Positions 17,290-26,339 of a stretch of DNA of 64,000 nucleotides are shown here, piece after piece (positions within the stretch are counted from its first letter, which is position 1; each line of letters begins with the position of its first letter). The translations under genes were made by a program, and so were the position numbers. Source of the DNA: Sphingobium faniae (lineage in GTDB: Bacteria > Pseudomonadota > Alphaproteobacteria > Sphingomonadales > Sphingomonadaceae); assembly GCA_900100475.1 (NCBI GenBank), contig FMTU01000004.1, forward strand, positions 317,501-381,500, written 5' to 3'. The notes under the pieces are model-generated. The model was not told the DNA's origin. It did not search any database and saw nothing but the letters and a program-made list of their open reading frames with translations.

Positions 17290-18171
17290 TCAATCGACCA
17301 GCGTCACGTCCATGCGGAAGCGGCGCGCCGCGCCGGGGGCAAGGCGCATGATGCCCTGCTTGTCCCAGACATCGCCGGTAAAGCCGACCGGATCGGCCAT
17401 CCCCGCCCATGGCTCGACGCAGAGATAATGCGCGCCCGGCTTCTGCCAGAGGCCCAGCCATGGCGTGTCGGGAAAGTCGATCTTCAGCCGCCTGACGCCC
17501 GGCACGCCCCAGATCAGGCTGCGGCTTTCCAGCCGGTCCCAGATCAGCGCGTCGCCCTCGAACATCGCATGGGTGGGGGCGAGCCTGTCGCCCTCCACCG
17601 GCGAGGCCACGCTGTCCCGCGCGATCAGGCCCGGTTCGTCCCCGACCTTGCGGACCGGCGCCGGCTCCGGCTGCTCGAAGACGATGCGATGCTCCTCCGC
17701 CGCCCCGCCATAGGGCAGCGGCCAGGCAAAGGCGGGATGATAGCCGAAGGAAAAGGGCATGTCCGCCTGACCCCGGTTCGTCACGGTCGCCGTCATGTGG
17801 AGCGCCTCTCCTTCCACCGCGAACGCCATGTCGAGCCGGAAATCGAACGGATAGACCCCTCGCGTCTTCGCATCCGCCTCCAGCCGGAAAGTGGCGCCAT
17901 CCTCCGTCCGCTCGATCAGCGCAAATTCTTCCCGCCGCGCAAAGCCATGCTGCGGCATCGGATATTCGCGCCCCTCCCACCGATAGACATCGCCCCGCGA
18001 CCGCCCGACAAAGGGAAAGAGCAATGGAGCATGGCCCGTCCACCAGCGCGGATCGGCGTCCGTCATCAACTCCCGCCCGTCCGCGTCCGTCAGCGACCAC
18101 AGCTCCGCGCCCAGGGGATGAATGGCGGCGCGCAGCCCGTCCGAACCGATCCCGATCAGTGGTTCCGTCAC
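17290..18171 (-). CDS. Aldose 1-epimerase family protein (YeaD/LacX-like)
   Basis: A 293-residue galactose-mutarotase-like beta-sandwich protein. Family marks are IHPLGAELWSLTDADGRE near residue 18, PLLFPFVGRSRGD near 50, the catalytic-region His in FSFGYHPAFAWPL near 150, and the C-terminal Glu in YLCVEPWAGMADP near 250. It would interconvert alpha and beta sugar anomers. The sugar is unknown. GTG 18171 is chosen because a good ribosome site (CAGGAGGACAAG) lies directly before it. A start 60 nt further upstream has none. Cytoplasmic. Confidence 0.85.
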   Translation of the reverse strand: MTEPLIGIGSDGLRAAIHPLGAELWSLTDADGRELMTDADPRWWTGHAPLLFPFVGRSRGDVYRWEGREYPMPQHGFARREEFALIERTEDGATFRLEADAKTRGVYPFDFRLDMAFAVEGEALHMTATVTNRGQADMPFSFGYHPAFAWPLPYGGAAEEHRIVFEQPEPAPVRKVGDEPGLIARDSVASPVEGDRLAPTHAMFEGDALIWDRLESRSLIWGVPGVRRLKIDFPDTPWLGLWQKPGAHYLCVEPWAGMADPVGFTGDVWDKQGIMRLAPGAARRFRMDVTLVD

Positions 18172-18296
18172 CTTGTCCTCCTGCACTATCCGCGTCCATA
18201 AGGGACGCAGACGCTGCTGTCTGCCCCGCATCGTTCGTTTCGATAAGGAACCGGCGCGGCCTTGTCCGGTTGTAAAAAATCAGGGAGAACAGATTG

Positions 18297-18827
18297 ATGA
18301 AGATGATTGCCACGACAGCGCTTTTCCTCGCCCTTTCGGTTCCCGCGCTCGCCCAGGAGGAGAAGAAAAAGGACGATACGCTGGACAAAGCGGGCCATAT
18401 CGCCACTCAGCCGGTTCGCGATGTCGGCCTCGACAAGGACAAGATTCCCGAAGTGCTGCAAAAGGCGGTCGAAAATCCCTATGCGCCGCCGCCCTCGCGC
18501 ACCTGCAAGGCGCTGAATGCCGACATGACCGAACTGAACGGCATTCTGGGAGCCGATTTCATCGCCAACCGGCAGGAAAATGAGAATCGCGCGGGCAAGA
18601 TCGCCGAAGCGGTCGGCAAGACCATCGTCAACGCGCTGATCCCTTTCCGGGGGCTGGTCCGCGAAGTCAGCGGCGCGGCCCCGGCCGAACGGCGTCTGGA
18701 GGCGGCGGTCGCGGCGGGCCTGGCGCGGCGCGGTTATCTGCGCGGGCTGGCGGTCGGGAAAGGATGCAAGATCACCGCCACCGCGCCTCCCCCGCCGCCC
18801 AGGGAAGGGAAAAAGGACGCGAAATAG
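18297..18827 (+). CDS. Hypothetical exported protein
   Basis: A 176-residue protein of unknown function. A clear signal peptide (MKMIATTALFLALSVPALAQ, predicted cut after ALA-Q) directs it to the periplasm. The mature part begins with a charged EEKKKDD run, contains a region PYAPPPSRTCKALNADM and a Gly/Ala-rich helix (VNALIPFRGLVREVSG), and ends in a Pro/Lys tail. Two Cys residues (in SRTCKAL and GKGCKI) could form a disulfide. No domain is recognised, although similar proteins seem common in sphingomonads. ATG 18297 is preferred, with AGGGAGAAC upstream. Confidence 0.72.
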   Translation: MKMIATTALFLALSVPALAQEEKKKDDTLDKAGHIATQPVRDVGLDKDKIPEVLQKAVENPYAPPPSRTCKALNADMTELNGILGADFIANRQENENRAGKIAEAVGKTIVNALIPFRGLVREVSGAAPAERRLEAAVAAGLARRGYLRGLAVGKGCKITATAPPPPPREGKKDAK

Positions 18828-18978
18828 CGGCCTTTCTTCCCGGTTCATGGGCGGAAAACTTATCATAGGGGGGAGAGGCGCGCGCAGCCTTTGGGACAGC
18901 GCCGAACCTCGCCCCCACCCTCATCCCATTGCGCAAACATCTTCTTCCAGACCGAGCCAGCCGGAAACGCCAACCCTG

Positions 18979-19674
18979 TCAGGCTGTCAGGACATCCCGT
19001 TCTTCCTCCAGCCGCCCTTCATGCAGCCGCACGACCCGGTCCATCTTCTCCGCCAGCCGCTCATTATGCGTGGCGACCAGCGCTGCCGATCCTTCCTCCC
19101 GCACCAGCCGCAGGAATTCGGCCAGCACCACATCGGCGGTGCGCTCGTCCAGATTGCCGGTCGGTTCGTCCGCCAGCACCAGGGCAGGCCGGTTCGCCAA
19201 AGCCCGCGCCACCGCCACCCGCTGCTGCTCGCCGCCCGAAAGCTGGCTCGGCCGATGTTCCAGCCGGTGTCCCAGCCCCAGCGATGTCAGCAGCGATTCG
19301 GCCCGCGCCCGCGCCGCGTCCATCTCCACGTCGCGGATCACTTGCGGCAGGATCACATTCTCCGCCGCGTTGAAGTCGGGCAGCAGATGGTGGAACTGAT
19401 AGACGAAACCCAACGCATCGCGCCGCAGCCGCGTCCGCCCGTCATTGTCCAGCCTCGCCGCTTCCTCGCCACCGATGCGGATGGAGCCATCGAACCCGCC
19501 CTCCAGCAGACCGACCGCCTGCAACAGCGTCGACTTGCCCGATCCCGAAGGCCCCAGCAGCGCCACGATCTCTCCTTGCCCGACGTTCAGATCCACGCCG
19601 CGCAGCACTTCGATGGTGACGCCGCCCTGCGTGAAGCTGCGCGTCAGCCCGGCGACTTTCAGAACGTCATTCAT
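18979..19674 (-). CDS. lolD: Lipoprotein-releasing ABC transporter ATPase LolD
   Basis: A 231-residue ABC ATPase that powers release of lipoproteins from the inner membrane to LolA. Walker A is [11 protein letters not shown], the Q-loop [12 protein letters not shown] is specific to the LolD branch, the signature is LSGGEQQR and Walker B is [12 protein letters not shown], followed by [11 protein letters not shown]. The start is ATG 19674. The open frame runs 20 codons further but without homology. It overlaps the permease gene by 8 nt, so both are translated from one mRNA led by the permease. Confidence 0.93.
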   Translation of the reverse strand: MNDVLKVAGLTRSFTQGGVTIEVLRGVDLNVGQGEIVALLGPSGSGKSTLLQAVGLLEGGFDGSIRIGGEEAARLDNDGRTRLRRDALGFVYQFHHLLPDFNAAENVILPQVIRDVEMDAARARAESLLTSLGLGHRLEHRPSQLSGGEQQRVAVARALANRPALVLADEPTGNLDERTADVVLAEFLRLVREEGSAALVATHNERLAEKMDRVVRLHEGRLEEERDVLTA

Positions 19675-20917
19675 AGCGCAGCACCTGCACGGGATCGGTA
19701 TTGGCGGCCTTGAACGCAGGATAAAGCGTCGCAAGGAAACTGAAGATGAGCGCCATCAGGCAGATGATCGTGATCTCCACCGGATCGGGCTTGGAGGGCA
19801 ATTCGGTGAGGAAGCGAATCGAAGGGTCCCACAGATTCTGCCCCGTCATGAACTGGATCGCGTTGACCAGGCTTTGCCGGAAAAACAGGAAGGTGAAGCC
19901 CAGCACCATGCCCGCCGCCATGCCCAGCGTGCCGATGGTGACGCCCACCGTCATGAAGATTTTCACCAGCCCGCCCCGGCTCGCCCCCATGGTCCGCAAT
20001 ATCGCGATGTCCCGCGTCTTCGCGCGCACCAGCATGATCAGCGAGGACAGGATGTTGAACACCGCCACCAGCACGATGATCGACAGCACCACGAACATCG
20101 CCACCCGCTCGACCGCCAACGCCTCGAACAGGGACGCGTTCATCTGCCGCCAGTCGGTGATGACCGCGCGACCCGCGACCTTGGCCGCCAGTGGCTCCAG
20201 GATCGTGCCCACCTTGTCGGGGTTCACTGTCTCCACCTCGATCATGCCGACCACGTCGCCCAGCAGCAACAGCGTCTGCGCGTCCTCGATCGGCATGACC
20301 ACGAAGGCCTTGTCATAGTCATAAACCCCGACCTCGAAGATCGCGGCGACCTGATAGGAAACCTGTCGGGGCACGGTGCCGAAAGGCGTGGACCGGCCGG
20401 CCGGGTTGATGATGGTGATGCTGTCGCCTTTCTGGATGCCCAGATTTTCCGCCAGCCGCGACCCGATCGCTACCTTGTCGCTGCCGGCGGTCAGGTCGTT
20501 AAGGCTTCCCGCCAGGACCTTGCCCTTGAGCGTCGCATTATTGCGGATGTCGGGCACGGTCATGCCGCGCACCAGCACCGCCTCCACCCGCCCCTGAAAG
20601 GTCGACAGCAGCGGCTGTTCGATCAGCGGCGTGGCGTTGGTGACGCCCGGCGTCTCTCTCGCCTGCTTCAATATGCTCTGCCAGTCCGGCAGTCGCCCGC
20701 CATAGCCCTGCACGACCGCATGGCCGTTCAGCCCGACGATCTTGTCGAACAGTTCCGCGCGGAAGCCGTTCATGACGCTCATCACGATGATGAGCGCGGC
20801 GACTCCCAGCATCACGGCGGCCAGGCTGATCCCGGCGACAAGGAAGATGAACCCCTCCCCCTTGCCGGGCAGCAGATAACGCTTGGCGATCATGCGTTCG
20901 TAACGGGATAATATCAT
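19667..20917 (-). CDS. lolC: Lipoprotein-releasing ABC transporter permease (LolC/LolE family)
   Basis: A 416-residue four-helix permease: helix 1 near residues 25-47, a large periplasmic domain (50-270) and three C-terminal helices in the FtsX/MacB-like domain. The N-terminus ([21 protein letters not shown]) and the [25 protein letters not shown] segment are typical of LolC/E. Alphaproteobacteria often have a single permease (LolF-like) forming a homodimer with LolD. With only one such gene here, that is a reasonable alternative name. It is the first gene of the operon with lolD and is preceded by a consensus-like promoter at 20958-20984. Confidence 0.9.
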   Translation of the reverse strand: MILSRYERMIAKRYLLPGKGEGFIFLVAGISLAAVMLGVAALIIVMSVMNGFRAELFDKIVGLNGHAVVQGYGGRLPDWQSILKQARETPGVTNATPLIEQPLLSTFQGRVEAVLVRGMTVPDIRNNATLKGKVLAGSLNDLTAGSDKVAIGSRLAENLGIQKGDSITIINPAGRSTPFGTVPRQVSYQVAAIFEVGVYDYDKAFVVMPIEDAQTLLLLGDVVGMIEVETVNPDKVGTILEPLAAKVAGRAVITDWRQMNASLFEALAVERVAMFVVLSIIVLVAVFNILSSLIMLVRAKTRDIAILRTMGASRGGLVKIFMTVGVTIGTLGMAAGMVLGFTFLFFRQSLVNAIQFMTGQNLWDPSIRFLTELPSKPDPVEITIICLMALIFSFLATLYPAFKAANTDPVQVLRYE

Positions 20918-20957
20918 GATGGCGCGAACGGCCTCTTGGAAATGGCTATGTCTGTTC

Positions 20958-20984
20958 GTCTAGCAGGCTATGGGCAGACGGCAA
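20958..20984 (-). promoter_or_regulatory. lolC-lolD promoter
   Basis: Minus-strand TTGCCGT (20978-20984), 12 nt, GCTAGACG (20958-20965) fits the Caulobacter housekeeping pattern TTGACGS-N10-14-GCTANAWC. The inferred start near 20951 gives a leader of about 34 nt before the lolC ATG at 20917. Confidence 0.5.
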
Positions 20985-21052
20985 GCATCCTGGCATTGTT
21001 GCAGCGCGGCCACAGGGCGCAACATAAAATCACTGCGGTGCAGAAATAGGCC

Positions 21053-21079
21053 GTGACAGGTCCGTCCAAGCGCCATAGC
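21053..21079 (+). promoter_or_regulatory. Candidate promoter of the small RNA
   Basis: GTGACAG (21053-21059), 12 nt, GCCATAGC (21072-21079) resembles TTGACGS-N12-GCTANAWC on the plus strand. The inferred start is near 21086. A second possibility is TTGCAG (20999-21004) with CATAAA (21023-21028) about 50 nt upstream. Confidence 0.35.
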
Positions 21080-21085
21080 AAAGCA

Positions 21086-21237
21086 ATCGAAGCACAGGTA
21101 AAAAGGCCGTGGTTCAGGGATACTGCTTCCCGTTTTCGAGCTTAGGGGGCTGAGAAAACAGGTTGAGGCAGACCAAGGGGGAGACGAGAAATCGTCCATC
21201 AGTGCCCGGATCGCGGAAACGCGATCCGGGCACTTTT
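21086..21237 (+). ncRNA. Candidate structured small RNA between lolC and hsp20
   Basis: No open frame on the plus strand fits this stretch, yet it ends in a textbook terminator and folds well by eye. A long hairpin pairs 21123-21137 with 21154-21171 (CTGCTTC/GAGGCAG, CC/GG, GTTTTC/GAAAAC, with small bulges), enclosed by TGGT/ACCA (21110-21113/21172-21175) and capped by AGC/GCT. A second hairpin is GACGA-GAAA-TCGTC (21183-21196), and the terminator hairpin follows at 21201. Two tandem GAAA tetraloops are notable. It is not at the usual 6S (zapA/fau) locus and does not show SRP, RNase P or tmRNA core motifs. The identity is unknown. The 5' end is inferred from a candidate promoter. Confidence 0.5.
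21201..21237 (+). terminator. Strong rho-independent terminator
   Basis: A perfect 14-bp stem GTGCCCGGATCGCG (21202-21215) / CGCGATCCGGGCAC (21220-21233) with a GAAA tetraloop, extended by A21201-T21234 and followed by TTTT. The U-tract lies only on the plus-strand side, so it ends a rightward transcript although no gene lies upstream on that strand. Confidence 0.85.
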
Positions 21238-21267
21238 GCTATAGCGCTATGCCGTCCTCCTCCTCCT

Positions 21268-21295
21268 CTTGAAACCCCGCCTTGCCGAACCATAT
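21268..21295 (+). promoter_or_regulatory. RpoH (sigma-32) type promoter of hsp20
   Basis: CTTGAAA (21268-21274) and CCATAT (21290-21295), with 18 nt between CTTG and CCATAT, match the heat-shock promoter pattern of alphaproteobacteria (CTTG, 17-18 nt, CYTATNT). The inferred start near 21303 gives a leader of about 90 nt. Confidence 0.55.
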
Positions 21296-21302
21296 CGCTC
21301 CT

Positions 21303-21393
21303 GTCCGGCCGCCATCAGGGGCCGGGCGCAGTATCGCCGGATGCCATGTTCCGGGTCCGGCATGTTCATTTTGCTCTTTGGGAGATGATGACA
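21303..21393 (+). promoter_or_regulatory. ROSE-like RNA thermometer in the hsp20 leader
   Basis: Three successive hairpins: CCGGCC (21305-21310)/GGCCGG (21320-21325), GCCGGA (21336-21341)/TCCGGC (21356-21361), and a 3' hairpin in which CATTTTGCTC (21366-21375) pairs with GAGATGATG (21382-21390). The last covers the Shine-Dalgarno GGGAG (21380-21384) and contains the TTGCT motif with a bulged G and a U-U mismatch, the hallmark of ROSE elements, which melt on heating to expose the ribosome site. The assignment is by eye from motif and position. Confidence 0.6.
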
Positions 21394-21858
21394 ATGCGTG
21401 GTTTCGACCTTACCCCCTATCGCCGCTCGACCGTCGGCTTCGATCGTCTGTTCGACCTCATCGAAAACAATGCCCGGTTGCAGCAGGGCGACAATTACCC
21501 GCCCTTCAACATCGAACGCCTTTCCGAAGACCGTTATCGCGTGACGCTCGCCGTCGCCGGCTTCCGTTCCGACGAACTGGAAATCACCGCGCAGCAGAAC
21601 CTGCTCCAGGTGTCCGGCCGCAAGGAGGAAACGCAGGCGACCGACCGCGCCAAGTTCGTCCATGTCGGCATCGCCAACCGCAGCTTCGAGCGCCGCTTCG
21701 AACTCGCCGATTTCGTGCGGGTGGAAAAAGCGGACCTTGCCGATGGCCTGTTGATCATCGAACTAGTCCGCGAAATCCCCGAAGCCATGAAGCCCAAGAA
21801 GATCGCCATCAACGGCGGTCAGCTCGTGGAAATCGGCAAGGATCGCGACGCCGCCTGA
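21394..21858 (+). CDS. Hsp20 family small heat-shock protein
   Basis: A 154-residue alpha-crystallin-type holdase chaperone that binds unfolding proteins during heat stress. The N-terminus FDLTPYRRSTVGFDRLFDLIE is typical of the IbpA-like class in proteobacteria, the alpha-crystallin domain spans about residues 35-125 (NYPPFNIERLSEDRYRVTL, VSGRKEE, FERRFELADFVRV), and the tail carries KKIAINGG. Three in-frame ATGs lie at 21385, 21388 and 21394. Only 21394 has proper spacing (9 nt) from GGGAG. Expression is likely double-controlled by an RpoH promoter and a ROSE-like leader, and ends at the terminator at 21881. Confidence 0.92.
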   Translation: MRGFDLTPYRRSTVGFDRLFDLIENNARLQQGDNYPPFNIERLSEDRYRVTLAVAGFRSDELEITAQQNLLQVSGRKEETQATDRAKFVHVGIANRSFERRFELADFVRVEKADLADGLLIIELVREIPEAMKPKKIAINGGQLVEIGKDRDAA

Positions 21859-21880
21859 CCGGCATTCGATAGACATCATG

Positions 21881-21910
21881 GGGCGCGGCCATATCGGTCG
21901 CGCCCTTTTT
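21881..21910 (+). terminator. hsp20 rho-independent terminator
   Basis: GGGCGCGGCC (21881-21890), loop ATATC, GGTCGCGCCC (21896-21905), with one G-U pair in a 10-bp stem, followed by TTTTT. Located 22 nt after the hsp20 stop. Confidence 0.85.
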
Positions 21911-21937
21911 CATGAACGGGATGCGAAAGCCGGTGGG

Positions 21938-24328
21938 CTATCCCCGCAATGTCCCGCCCAGCTTTTCCGCCGCCTTCACCACCGCGCCGCTGATCGCGTC
22001 CAGTTCCTCTTGCGAGAAGCTCTTTTCGCCCGGTTGCAACGTTACTTCGATGGCGAGGGATTTACATCCCTGCTCCACGCCCGGCCCGGCGAAGACATCG
22101 AACAGCCGCGCCTCGACAATGGCCTTCTTGTCCGCGTTCCGCACCGCGCGGACGAGCGTGTCGGCCTCCATCGCTTCGGGCACGAGGAAGGCGAAGTCCC
22201 GCTTCACCGCCTGCAAGGCGGGCGGCGCATAAGGCGCGCGCATGAAGCCGGTCCTGCGCTTCGCCGGGATGGCATCGAGGAAGATTTCACCCGCGACCAC
22301 CGCGCCGGTCAGGCCGAACTGCCTGGCAAGGCCCGGATGCAGCACGCCATATTCGGCCAGCACCGTCTTGGGGCCAAGCCGCAACGTCCCCGACTGGCCG
22401 GGATGATAGGCGCCCGACGCCTCGCCGAAGTTTTGCAGATTCGCAACCGGCGCGCCCGCCGCGGCGAGCAGGGCGGTGACTTCGGCCTTCGCGTCATGCG
22501 CGGCGAAAGGCTGCGCCTTGCCGCTCTGCCAGCCGCGCGGCGTCTTCTCGCCCGCCAGCACGAAGCCGACTGTGGCGCGCTCCCAACTCCCCTCTTTCTG
22601 GCCGGCGAAATAACGCCGCCCCAGTTCGAACAGCCGCACCGAAGCCGCGCCGCGATCCATGTTGCGCCGCGTGGCCGACAGCAGCCCCGGCAGCAGCGAG
22701 GGCCGCATCACCTTCAGATCCTCGGAAATGGGATTGGCGAGCGTCCAGTCGCCCCCGCCCACGCTCGCGGCCTCCTTTTCGGAGAGAAAGGACCAGTTGA
22801 TCGCCTCGGCCAGCCCCCGCGCGGCGGCGGTGCGGCGCACCCGGCGCTCGACCATCTGCTCGGCCGTCGCGGTCGGCCGCGCCACGCCCGGCGCGCGGGG
22901 CAGCGGCGTCGAAGGAACCTTGTCCAGCCCCACGATCCGCACGACTTCTTCGACGATGTCGGGCCAGCCGTCCACGTCGCGCCGCCATGTCGGCACGGTG
23001 ATCGTCCACGCGCCCGCGTCTCCGGCCACGCCGAAGCCCAGGCTTGCGAGAATGCGTTTCTGTTCGTCCGCCGCGACCTCCACGCCCGCCAGCGCAAGGC
23101 ATTGCGCCGGATCGTAGCGCAGCGTCCGGGGCGCGAGCGGAGGCTCGCCCGCGCGGGTCGGCTCGCTCGGCGTGCCACCGCACAGCTTCACCACCAGATC
23201 GGTCGCGATGGACAGGCCATCGTCCAGAAACGCCGGGTCCACCCCCCGCTCGAACCGCCCGCGAGCATCTGAGGTCAGTTGAAGCTTCTGCCCGGTGATG
23301 GCGATCCGCTCCGGCGTGAACCAGGCGCATTCGATCAGCACGTCGGTCGTGGCATCGGTGGCGCCCGAATGTTCGCCGCCCATGATGCCGCCAATATCAT
23401 GCACCGCCGCATCGTCGGCGATGACGGTCATCGTCTCATCGACGGCATAGGTCTTGCCGTTGAGCGCCAGCACCTCTTCGCCGGACCGGCCCTTGCGCGC
23501 GACAAGGCCGCCCTTCAACGCCGCCATGTCATAGACGTGCAGGGGGCGGCCGAGGTCGATCATGAGATAATTGGTGATGTCGACCAGCGTGCTGATCGGC
23601 TTCTGCCCGATGGCCTTCAACCGCCGCGCCATCCATTCGGGCGACTGGCCGTTGGTGACGCCCCGGACGGTCCGCGCGAAGAAAGCGGGGCATCCCTGCA
23701 TGTCATCCGTCCGCACATCCGGCCCCGGTCCGGTCCCCTCGATCACCGGAATGGCGAGCGGCTTCAATGTTCCCAGTCCCGCCGCCGCCAGATCGCGCGC
23801 GATCCCGCGAACGCCCATGCAATCCTGCCGGTTGGGCGTGATGCTGACGTCGATGACCGGATCGTCGAGGCCCGCCCACGCCGCATAGACCTGCCCCACC
23901 GGCGCGTCTTCGGCCAGTTCGATGATGCCGTCATGATCCTCGCCCAGTTCCAGTTCGCGGGCGGAGCACATCATGCCGTTGGATTCGACGCCGCGGATGG
24001 CGGTCTTCTTCAGCACCATGCCGTTGGCCGGCACCACCGCGCCTTCCGTGCCGAACACGCCGACGAGGCCCGCCCGCGCATTGGGCGCGCCGCAGACCAC
24101 CTGCAAGGGCTGTCCGTCGCCGGGGTCCACGGTCAGCACCTGCAACTTGTCCGCCTGCGGATGACGCTCGGCGGTCAGCACCCTGGCGATGCGGAACGCG
24201 GCCAGCTTCTCCGCCGGATTCTCCACATCCTCCACCTCAAGGCCGATGTCGTTGAGCGTCTTGAGGATGGTGGCAAGATCGGCATCGGTATCCAGATGAT
24301 CCTTGAGCCAGCTCAGGGTGAACTTCAT
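21938..24328 (-). CDS. pheT: Phenylalanine--tRNA ligase beta subunit
   Basis: A 796-residue subunit of the (alpha-beta)2 enzyme charging tRNA-Phe. Domain order is standard: N-terminal [18 protein letters not shown], the EMAP-like tRNA-binding domain (about 40-150, with [20 protein letters not shown]), the B3/B4 editing domain (about 210-390, [20 protein letters not shown]-like), B5 (400-475), the catalytic-like domain (490-690) and the C-terminal ferredoxin-fold anticodon-binding domain ([19 protein letters not shown]-like to the end). The ATG at 24328 overlaps the pheS stop by 4 nt. An upstream in-frame extension lies inside pheS and is rejected. Confidence 0.96.
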   Translation of the reverse strand: MKFTLSWLKDHLDTDADLATILKTLNDIGLEVEDVENPAEKLAAFRIARVLTAERHPQADKLQVLTVDPGDGQPLQVVCGAPNARAGLVGVFGTEGAVVPANGMVLKKTAIRGVESNGMMCSARELELGEDHDGIIELAEDAPVGQVYAAWAGLDDPVIDVSITPNRQDCMGVRGIARDLAAAGLGTLKPLAIPVIEGTGPGPDVRTDDMQGCPAFFARTVRGVTNGQSPEWMARRLKAIGQKPISTLVDITNYLMIDLGRPLHVYDMAALKGGLVARKGRSGEEVLALNGKTYAVDETMTVIADDAAVHDIGGIMGGEHSGATDATTDVLIECAWFTPERIAITGQKLQLTSDARGRFERGVDPAFLDDGLSIATDLVVKLCGGTPSEPTRAGEPPLAPRTLRYDPAQCLALAGVEVAADEQKRILASLGFGVAGDAGAWTITVPTWRRDVDGWPDIVEEVVRIVGLDKVPSTPLPRAPGVARPTATAEQMVERRVRRTAAARGLAEAINWSFLSEKEAASVGGGDWTLANPISEDLKVMRPSLLPGLLSATRRNMDRGAASVRLFELGRRYFAGQKEGSWERATVGFVLAGEKTPRGWQSGKAQPFAAHDAKAEVTALLAAAGAPVANLQNFGEASGAYHPGQSGTLRLGPKTVLAEYGVLHPGLARQFGLTGAVVAGEIFLDAIPAKRRTGFMRAPYAPPALQAVKRDFAFLVPEAMEADTLVRAVRNADKKAIVEARLFDVFAGPGVEQGCKSLAIEVTLQPGEKSFSQEELDAISGAVVKAAEKLGGTLRG

Positions 24329-25416
24329 GCGCCGATCCCTCCGCTGAGCGTGGGAACATCCAGCGCCGAAAAGCCATAATGCCGCAGCCAGCGCAGGTCG
24401 CCGTCGAAGAAAGCGCGCAAGTCGTTCATCCCATATTTGAGCATCGCCAGCCGGTCGACGCCCGTGCCGAAAGCGAAGCCCTGCCATTCATCGGGATCAA
24501 GCCCGCAGGCTTCGATCACCCGGCGGTTCACCATGCCGCTGCCCAGCACCTCCAGCCAGCCGCCATCGGGCGCATCGCCGTCGCCGCCGATCACCCGCTG
24601 TCCGTTGACAAGGGTGTAGCCGACATCGACCTCGACCGACGGTTCGGTGAAGGGGAAGTAGCTCGGCCGCAATCGCAGCACGATATCCTCCCGCTCGAAA
24701 AAGGCTTTCAGGAATGTCTCCAGCGTCCACTTCAGATGACCGAGCGTAATGCCCTTGTCGATCACCAGCCCTTCGATCTGGTGGAACATCGGCGTGTGCG
24801 TCGCATCGCTGTCGCTGCGATAGACGCGGCCCGGCGCGATGATGCGGATCGGCGGAGGGGCCGCCGTCATCGTGCGGATTTGCACTGGCGAAGTGTGGGT
24901 GCGCAGCAGCATCTTTTTCCCGTCGTCCGCGTCGGGGAAATAGAAGGTGTCGTGCATTGCCCGCGCCGGATGCGTCTCCGGGATGTTGAGCGCGGTGAAG
25001 TTGTGCCAGTCGTCCTCGATCTCCGGCCCGGTCGCGACGGAAAAGCCCAGATCCGCGAAAATCTCCGCCAGTTCGTCCATCACCTGGCTGACCGGGTGCA
25101 CCGATCCCTGCGGTCCGATATCGGCGGGCAGCGTCATGTCGATCCGTTCCGAAGCCAGCCGCGCGTCGAGCGCCGCCTGCTCCAGCGCGGCCTTCTTTTC
25201 CGCCAGCGCGGCCGTCACGGATTCGCGCAAATCCTGGATCGGGGGGCCTTTTGCCAGTCGCTCCTCCGGACTCATGGAGCCAAGCGTCTTGAGCAGGCCC
25301 GTCACCACGCCATTCTTGCCCATGGCGCCCACGCGCAGCGCTTCGACGGCGTCCAGCGTGTCGGCATTGTCGATATCGGCCAGCAGGCCTGCTTTGAGTG
25401 CGCTGATTTCGGTCAT
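24325..25416 (-). CDS. pheS: Phenylalanine--tRNA ligase alpha subunit
   Basis: A 363-residue catalytic class II synthetase subunit. An N-terminal coiled-coil (residues 1-90) precedes the catalytic core with motif 2 [20 protein letters not shown] near residue 205 and motif 3 [18 protein letters not shown] near 320. The [12 protein letters not shown] stretch near 145 is a strong PheS mark. It is the first gene of pheS-pheT, with a plausible promoter about 40-60 nt upstream. No threonine/phenylalanine-rich attenuator leader peptide was seen in the 165 nt upstream. Confidence 0.96.
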   Translation of the reverse strand: MTEISALKAGLLADIDNADTLDAVEALRVGAMGKNGVVTGLLKTLGSMSPEERLAKGPPIQDLRESVTAALAEKKAALEQAALDARLASERIDMTLPADIGPQGSVHPVSQVMDELAEIFADLGFSVATGPEIEDDWHNFTALNIPETHPARAMHDTFYFPDADDGKKMLLRTHTSPVQIRTMTAAPPPIRIIAPGRVYRSDSDATHTPMFHQIEGLVIDKGITLGHLKWTLETFLKAFFEREDIVLRLRPSYFPFTEPSVEVDVGYTLVNGQRVIGGDGDAPDGGWLEVLGSGMVNRRVIEACGLDPDEWQGFAFGTGVDRLAMLKYGMNDLRAFFDGDLRWLRHYGFSALDVPTLSGGIGA

Positions 25417-25452
25417 GATCTTCCCATAGCCATCATGGCTTCACGTGCCCGC

Positions 25453-25477
25453 GCTTTAGCCGGGCTGGCGCGCCAAG
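25453..25477 (-). promoter_or_regulatory. pheS-pheT promoter
   Basis: Minus-strand GCTAAAGC (25453-25460) is a good GCTANAWC -10. TTGGCGC lies about 9 nt upstream as the likely -35. The inferred start is about 30 nt before the pheS ATG. Confidence 0.45.
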
Positions 25478-25514
25478 AAAAGGGTGAGGCGCGCGCGAGA
25501 TATGGATCGGACCG

Positions 25515-25554
25515 GAAAACCAGAAGGGCGCCGGAAGCATCTGCCCCGGCGCCC
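25515..25554 (-). terminator. Terminator after rpmI-rplT
   Basis: GGGCGCCGG (25526-25534) pairs with CCGGCGCCC (25546-25554). Read on the minus strand the stem is followed by a T-rich run (TTCTGGTTTTC). It lies 28 nt after the rplT stop, insulating pheS downstream. Confidence 0.75.
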
Positions 25555-25581
25555 CTTGGACGATCTTGCGACCGGTCCGGC

Positions 25582-25944
25582 TCAGGCTGCGGGCAGCGCG
25601 GCCTTCGCCTGGGCGATGATGGCGCTGAACGCCTCGCCTTCGTGCATCGCGATGTCGGCCAGAACCTTGCGGTCCAGCTCCACGCCGGCCAGCCTCAGGC
25701 CGTGCATGAACTGCGAATAGGTCAGGCCCTCAGCCCGGACGCCGGCGTTGATGCGCTGGATCCACAGGCCACGGAAAGTCCGCTTCTTGACCTTGCGGTC
25801 GCGATAGGCGTACTGGCCGGCCTTTTCGACAGCCTGGCGGGCGATGCGGATCGTGTTCTTGCGACGGCCATAATAGCCCTTCGCCTGATCCAGCAGCCTC
25901 TTATGCTTCGCCCGGGTGGTCGTGCCACGTTTTACGCGTGCCAT
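25582..25944 (-). CDS. rplT: 50S ribosomal protein L20
   Basis: A 120-residue ribosomal protein that binds 23S rRNA early in 50S assembly. The sequence is classic: [41 protein letters not shown], and [21 protein letters not shown]. The length is normal for the family. It follows rpmI by 13 nt, giving the usual L35-L20 pair. infC, often the first gene of this cluster, is not adjacent here. Confidence 0.97.
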   Translation of the reverse strand: MARVKRGTTTRAKHKRLLDQAKGYYGRRKNTIRIARQAVEKAGQYAYRDRKVKKRTFRGLWIQRINAGVRAEGLTYSQFMHGLRLAGVELDRKVLADIAMHEGEAFSAIIAQAKAALPAA

Positions 25945-25957
25945 GTGCCTCTACTCC

Positions 25958-26161
25958 TTACTTCAGGCCGTAGGGCGCCCAGAGGCGCACATGAGCCACG
26001 TCGGCGTCGGACAGGACCGATGTGCCGCGATTCTGGCGAATATATTTCGCATTGTGGCTGATCAGGCGGTGCCGCTTGCCAGCGACGCCGTGCTTGACCT
26101 TGCCGGAAGCGGTGAACTTGAAGCGCTTCTTCACACCGCTCTTGGTCTTGAGCTTGGGCAT
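25958..26161 (-). CDS. rpmI: 50S ribosomal protein L35
   Basis: A 67-residue ribosomal protein, entirely typical ([21 protein letters not shown], then [17 protein letters not shown]). It is preceded by a strong ribosome site (AAAAGGAGACGAAA) and a consensus-like promoter, and is co-transcribed with rplT. The leader of about 40 nt is too short for the elaborate L20 autoregulatory leaders known from other groups. Confidence 0.97.
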   Translation of the reverse strand: MPKLKTKSGVKKRFKFTASGKVKHGVAGKRHRLISHNAKYIRQNRGTSVLSDADVAHVRLWAPYGLK

Positions 26162-26209
26162 TTTCGTCTCCTTTTTCAGCGCGACGATTACGGACAGCCA
26201 CGGCAGCCC

Positions 26210-26236
26210 TTTTTAGCCGGGCAGTCCTTCCTTCAA
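26210..26236 (-). promoter_or_regulatory. rpmI-rplT promoter
   Basis: Minus-strand TTGAAGG (26230-26236), 12 nt, GCTAAAAA (26210-26217): a close match to TTGACGS-N12-GCTANAWC, as expected for a highly expressed ribosomal operon. The inferred start near 26203 leaves about 42 nt of leader. Confidence 0.6.
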
Positions 26237-26339
26237 TATCGCGAAGGGCGCGCCATAATGACAAGCTGGCGGGAAGGCAAGGCGATTCGCTGCCGAGGAC
26301 CCGATCCGCAGCCATGGCGGTCAAGGAAAGGAGCCGCGG

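Noticed and set aside
19445-20911. 488-codon plus-strand frame over lolD and lolC
   Set aside because: Antisense artefact. The minus strand encodes clear LolD and LolC/E proteins.
21086-21237. 6S RNA, SRP RNA, RNase P RNA or tmRNA
   Set aside because: It is not at the zapA/fau locus typical of 6S and lacks the core motifs of the others, so it is left as an unassigned RNA.
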